A DNA stretch of 7,345 nt from the NCBI GenBank assembly GCA_002482705.1, contig DLGM01000109.1, positions 1,861 through 9,205 of the forward strand. The letters run 5' to 3'. A program made the translations under genes and the position numbers. The notes beneath the pieces are model-generated. The model saw nothing but the letters and a program-made list of their open reading frames with translations, was not told where the DNA came from and ran no database searches. Source of the DNA: Cyanobacteria bacterium UBA7694. Its GTDB lineage: Bacteria > Cyanobacteriota > Sericytochromatia > UBA7694. Below are positions 5,129-7,345 of this stretch, piece by piece (the stretch's first letter is position 1; each line of letters begins with the position of its first letter).

Positions 5129-7114
5129 ATGTGTATGTCTTCTTCACGCACAACCACTTCACTAGGGGTTCTCATTCTGGGGGCTGTGGGAGTGGTTTAT
5201 GGCGATATTGGTACCAGTCCACTTTACGCTTTAAAAGAATGTTTTCATGGCCCCCATGCCATTGCCCTGACTCCAGCCAATATTATGGGAGTCTTGTCGC
5301 TCATTTTCTGGTCTCTTATGCTGGTCATTACCTTGAAGTATTTGACCTTTGTGATGCGGGCCGACAATCGTGGAGAGGGGGGGATCTTTGCCCTGTTGGC
5401 TTTGGTCAACGGCAAAAATCCCCCCCTGCGCCCTGTTTTGGCGGGGGGCGTGGTGTTGGCTGCTTTGGCGGGGGCTTCGCTGTTATACGGGGATGGGGTG
5501 ATTACTCCAGCCATTTCTGTCTTATCAGCCGTTGAAGGCTTGAGTTTGGCGGTGCCAGCCGCGACAGCTTTTACCGTACCTTTAACCTGTCTGATTCTGA
5601 TCGCCCTGTTTCTGATTCAGCGTCATGGCACCACGACCATTGGCCATCTGTTTGGTCCCATTATGGTGTTGTGGTTTCTCAGTTTGGCGATTCTGGGTGG
5701 GGTTCAGGTCTGGCAACACCCTCAGGTTTTGATGGCGATGAACCCTTGGCATGCATGGCACTTTTTTGTGACCAATCACTGGGCTGGGTTTGTGATCCTC
5801 GGTTCGGTGGTGCTGTGTATTACGGGCGGAGAAGCCCTGTATGCAGATATGGGCCATTTTGGCCGCCAAGCGATTCGGTTGTCGTGGTATTTATTTGTCT
5901 GCCCATCCTTGTTACTGAACTATTTTGGGCAAGGAGCCCTGTTATTGTATCGTCCCCAAGCAGCCAGTAATCCCTTTTTTGGTTTGGCCCCTGAAGCTTT
6001 GCTCATTCCTTTGGTCATTTTGGCAACGATGGCTGCGGTCATTGCTTCCCAAGCACTGATTTCGGGTATTTTTTCCCTGGCACGCCAGGCCATTCAACTG
6101 GGTTTTTTCCCCCGTTTGCAAATTGTCCATACGTCTTCTGCGACCGAAGGCCAGATCTATGTTCCGCTGATCAACTACAGTTTGATGGTGGCCTGTGTGA
6201 CGGTTGTACTGATTTTTCAAGAGTCCAGCCGCTTGGCGGCGGCTTATGGAATTGCCGTGACGGCCAATATGGTGCTGACTTCAATCGTGTTTTTGGCTGT
6301 CCTGCGCCACAGTTGGTCTTGGCCAATCTGGAAATCGGTGCCATTGGTAGGTTTTTTCTTGGCTTTAGATCTGGCCTATCTGGGAGCCAATCTGACCAAA
6401 TTTGCAGATGGTGGCTGGTTCCCAACGGTGGTGGCGGCCCTGGTTTTGACCTTGTTTCTCACCTGGCGCGATGGGCGTCGCGAATTGGGGAAACGGATGG
6501 CAGCGACGACGCTGCCGCTTTATTACGAATCAGATGGCTCTCTTTCTTTACAGCCCCAAGCGGGGACGGGGCGTCTATTTTTGCCCAAACAGCATTTGCC
6601 CGTTGCCAATCTGAGCGTGCATTTTTTAACTTCAGAACTGATGGAAAATATTGTGCGTGTACCTGGTACAGCAGTCTTTATGGCCGTTTCGGCCCATCAT
6701 TTACCTACGGTTTTAGTCCATCATTTGAAGCTCAATCATATGCTGCATGAACAGGTGATTTTGTTGTCTGTGCAGTTCCGTGATCAGCCATTTGTCGCTG
6801 TCGAAGAGCAACTGGAAGTGAATCAACTGAGTGCCGGTGTTTATCAGGTCGTGGCTTGGTATGGTTTTATGCAAACCCCTGATGTCACGGCTCTCATGGC
6901 ACGAGAGAAACGTTTTGAGTTGCCCGTCATCCCCGAGCATACAACCTATTTCTTGGGTCATCAAACCTTGATGACTCGTCAGTCTTTTGGGCGTATGGCC
7001 CGTTGGCGCAAGCTCTTGTTTGCGTTTATGTCGCGCAACGCCAACCCGGCCACTTTATATTTCCGCTTGCCTTCGGAGCGGGTGATCGAAATTGGCATGC
7101 AAATTGAATTGTGA
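5129..7114 (+). CDS. kup: Low-affinity potassium uptake protein Kup (KUP/HAK/KT family)
   Basis: Kup is an inner-membrane K+/H+ symporter. The 661-residue protein is full length. The N-terminal signature GVVYGDIGTSPLYALK (21-36) is followed by RADNRGEGGIFALLAL (77-92), LLYGDGVITPAISVLSA (118-134), a GGEALYADMGHFG loop (233-245) and QALISGIFSLARQAIQLG (308-325). About twelve hydrophobic segments run to about residue 446. A cytoplasmic tail (about 447-661) shows the family marks RVPGTAVFMA, VHHLKLNHMLHE, TYFLG and a closing YFRLPSERVIEIGMQIEL. ATG 5129 has TAGGA (5114-5118) 10 bases upstream; in-frame ATG 5135 has CAGGGG (5122-5127) 7 bases upstream, so either may be used, a two-residue difference. 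I see no riboswitch in the short leader. It seems unrelated to the flagellar genes and probably has its own promoter. Confidence 0.98.
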   Translation: MCMSSSRTTTSLGVLILGAVGVVYGDIGTSPLYALKECFHGPHAIALTPANIMGVLSLIFWSLMLVITLKYLTFVMRADNRGEGGIFALLALVNGKNPPLRPVLAGGVVLAALAGASLLYGDGVITPAISVLSAVEGLSLAVPAATAFTVPLTCLILIALFLIQRHGTTTIGHLFGPIMVLWFLSLAILGGVQVWQHPQVLMAMNPWHAWHFFVTNHWAGFVILGSVVLCITGGEALYADMGHFGRQAIRLSWYLFVCPSLLLNYFGQGALLLYRPQAASNPFFGLAPEALLIPLVILATMAAVIASQALISGIFSLARQAIQLGFFPRLQIVHTSSATEGQIYVPLINYSLMVACVTVVLIFQESSRLAAAYGIAVTANMVLTSIVFLAVLRHSWSWPIWKSVPLVGFFLALDLAYLGANLTKFADGGWFPTVVAALVLTLFLTWRDGRRELGKRMAATTLPLYYESDGSLSLQPQAGTGRLFLPKQHLPVANLSVHFLTSELMENIVRVPGTAVFMAVSAHHLPTVLVHHLKLNHMLHEQVILLSVQFRDQPFVAVEEQLEVNQLSAGVYQVVAWYGFMQTPDVTALMAREKRFELPVIPEHTTYFLGHQTLMTRQSFGRMARWRKLLFAFMSRNANPATLYFRLPSERVIEIGMQIEL

Positions 7115-7139
7115 TTAGGCGCGTTGCCAAGGTCAAGGT

Positions 7140-7145
7140 TACAAT
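7140..7145 (+). promoter_or_regulatory. Candidate -10 element for the lipoprotein gene
   Basis: TACAAT (7140-7145) matches TATAAT at 5 of 6 positions and lies 34 bases before the ATG at 7179. The nearest -35-like sequence, TTGCCA at 7124-7129, is only 10 bases upstream and is not properly spaced. No terminator is visible between kup and this gene, so read-through from kup is also possible. Confidence 0.3.
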
Positions 7146-7178
7146 GGGAATAGTTTATTTTTGGAAAGAAGCCTTGTG

Positions 7179-7345
7179 ATGAAGACGCCGATCATTCTGC
7201 TTGTACTCCCGCTGCTTTTAACCGGTCTGACTGCCTGTCGTGAGAAGGATATTCCCAATAGTGTGGACCCTTCCGCCAGCCCCAGTGCTTCCGCTTCCCC
7301 CAGTGGGGATCCGACCTTGCCCGGTGATATTCCCGGTTCAGTGGT
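7179..7345 (+). CDS. Putative lipoprotein, N-terminal part (runs off the window)
   Basis: Fifty-five codons are visible, with no stop. A short signal peptide (Lys at position 2, hydrophobic 5-17) ends in the lipobox L17-T18-A19-C20, so Cys20 is predicted to be lipidated after cleavage by signal peptidase II. Residues +2 to +4 are Arg-Glu-Lys, not the Asp typical of inner-membrane retention in enterobacteria. A low-complexity Ser/Pro/Ala linker (SASPSASASPSG, about 33-44) follows, as is common in surface lipoproteins that tether a distal domain. The ATG has GGAAAG (7163-7168) 10 bases upstream; GTG 7176 directly before it is an alternative start. The functional domain lies beyond the window, so no role can be given. 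Confidence 0.8.
   Translation, partial: MKTPIILLVLPLLLTGLTACREKDIPNSVDPSASPSASASPSGDPTLPGDIPGSV

Noticed and set aside
7187..7194. GCCGATCA near the lipoprotein start as a sigma-28 -10
   Set aside because: It falls inside the lipoprotein coding region, and the only AAAG upstream is at the wrong distance (18 bases).

Overview
The window is a stretch of flagellar and chemotaxis DNA (about 1-4663) followed by three genes of other function. All genes lie on the plus strand and are closely packed. By eye the base composition is moderate (around 50% GC), and coding character looks uniform, with no insertion sequence, tRNA, rRNA, CRISPR array or other sign of recent transfer. The host is a motile bacterium that I cannot place firmly. 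Several traits resemble Firmicutes: a FlgG-type tail followed directly by a stand-alone FlgJ-like rod-binding protein with no flgH/flgI between them, a FliY with a CheC-like domain instead of a short FliN, a Bacillus-like CheY, and the order fliM-fliY-cheY-fliO. Similar traits occur in Thermotogae and in non-photosynthetic relatives of Cyanobacteria. A full-length Kup and a lipobox protein do not settle the matter.

Layout: the 3' end of a flagellar rod gene, probably flgG (1-183); flgJ-like rod-binding gene (241-606); fliM (612-1619, GTG start); fliY (1621-2727, GTG start); a 163-nt gap with a good sigma-70-type promoter and a potentially structured leader; cheY (2891-3253); fliO (3265-3597, TTG start); an unrecognised small two-helix membrane protein (3590-3889); fliA, sigma-28 (3899-4663); an IsdG/ABM-type monooxygenase (4675-4998); a 130-nt gap with a possible weak terminator and promoter; kup (5129-7114); and the start of a lipoprotein gene that runs off the window (7179-7345).

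How they work together: FlgG and the FlgJ-like protein belong to the rod. FliM and FliY form the cytoplasmic switch; both begin with a CheY-P-binding peptide, and FliY also carries one intact CheY-P phosphatase site. CheY is the signal they read. FliO helps assemble the flagellar export gate. FliA transcribes late flagellar genes. The order fliM-fliY-cheY-fliO-...-fliA matches the Bacillus subtilis fla/che operon with the whole fliP-to-cheD block missing between fliO and fliA and one small membrane-protein gene in its place. No wholly new system is evident. The best leads are that small membrane protein, the apparently leaderless fliA, the half-dead CheC domain of FliY, and possible RNA structures at the starts of cheY and fliO.
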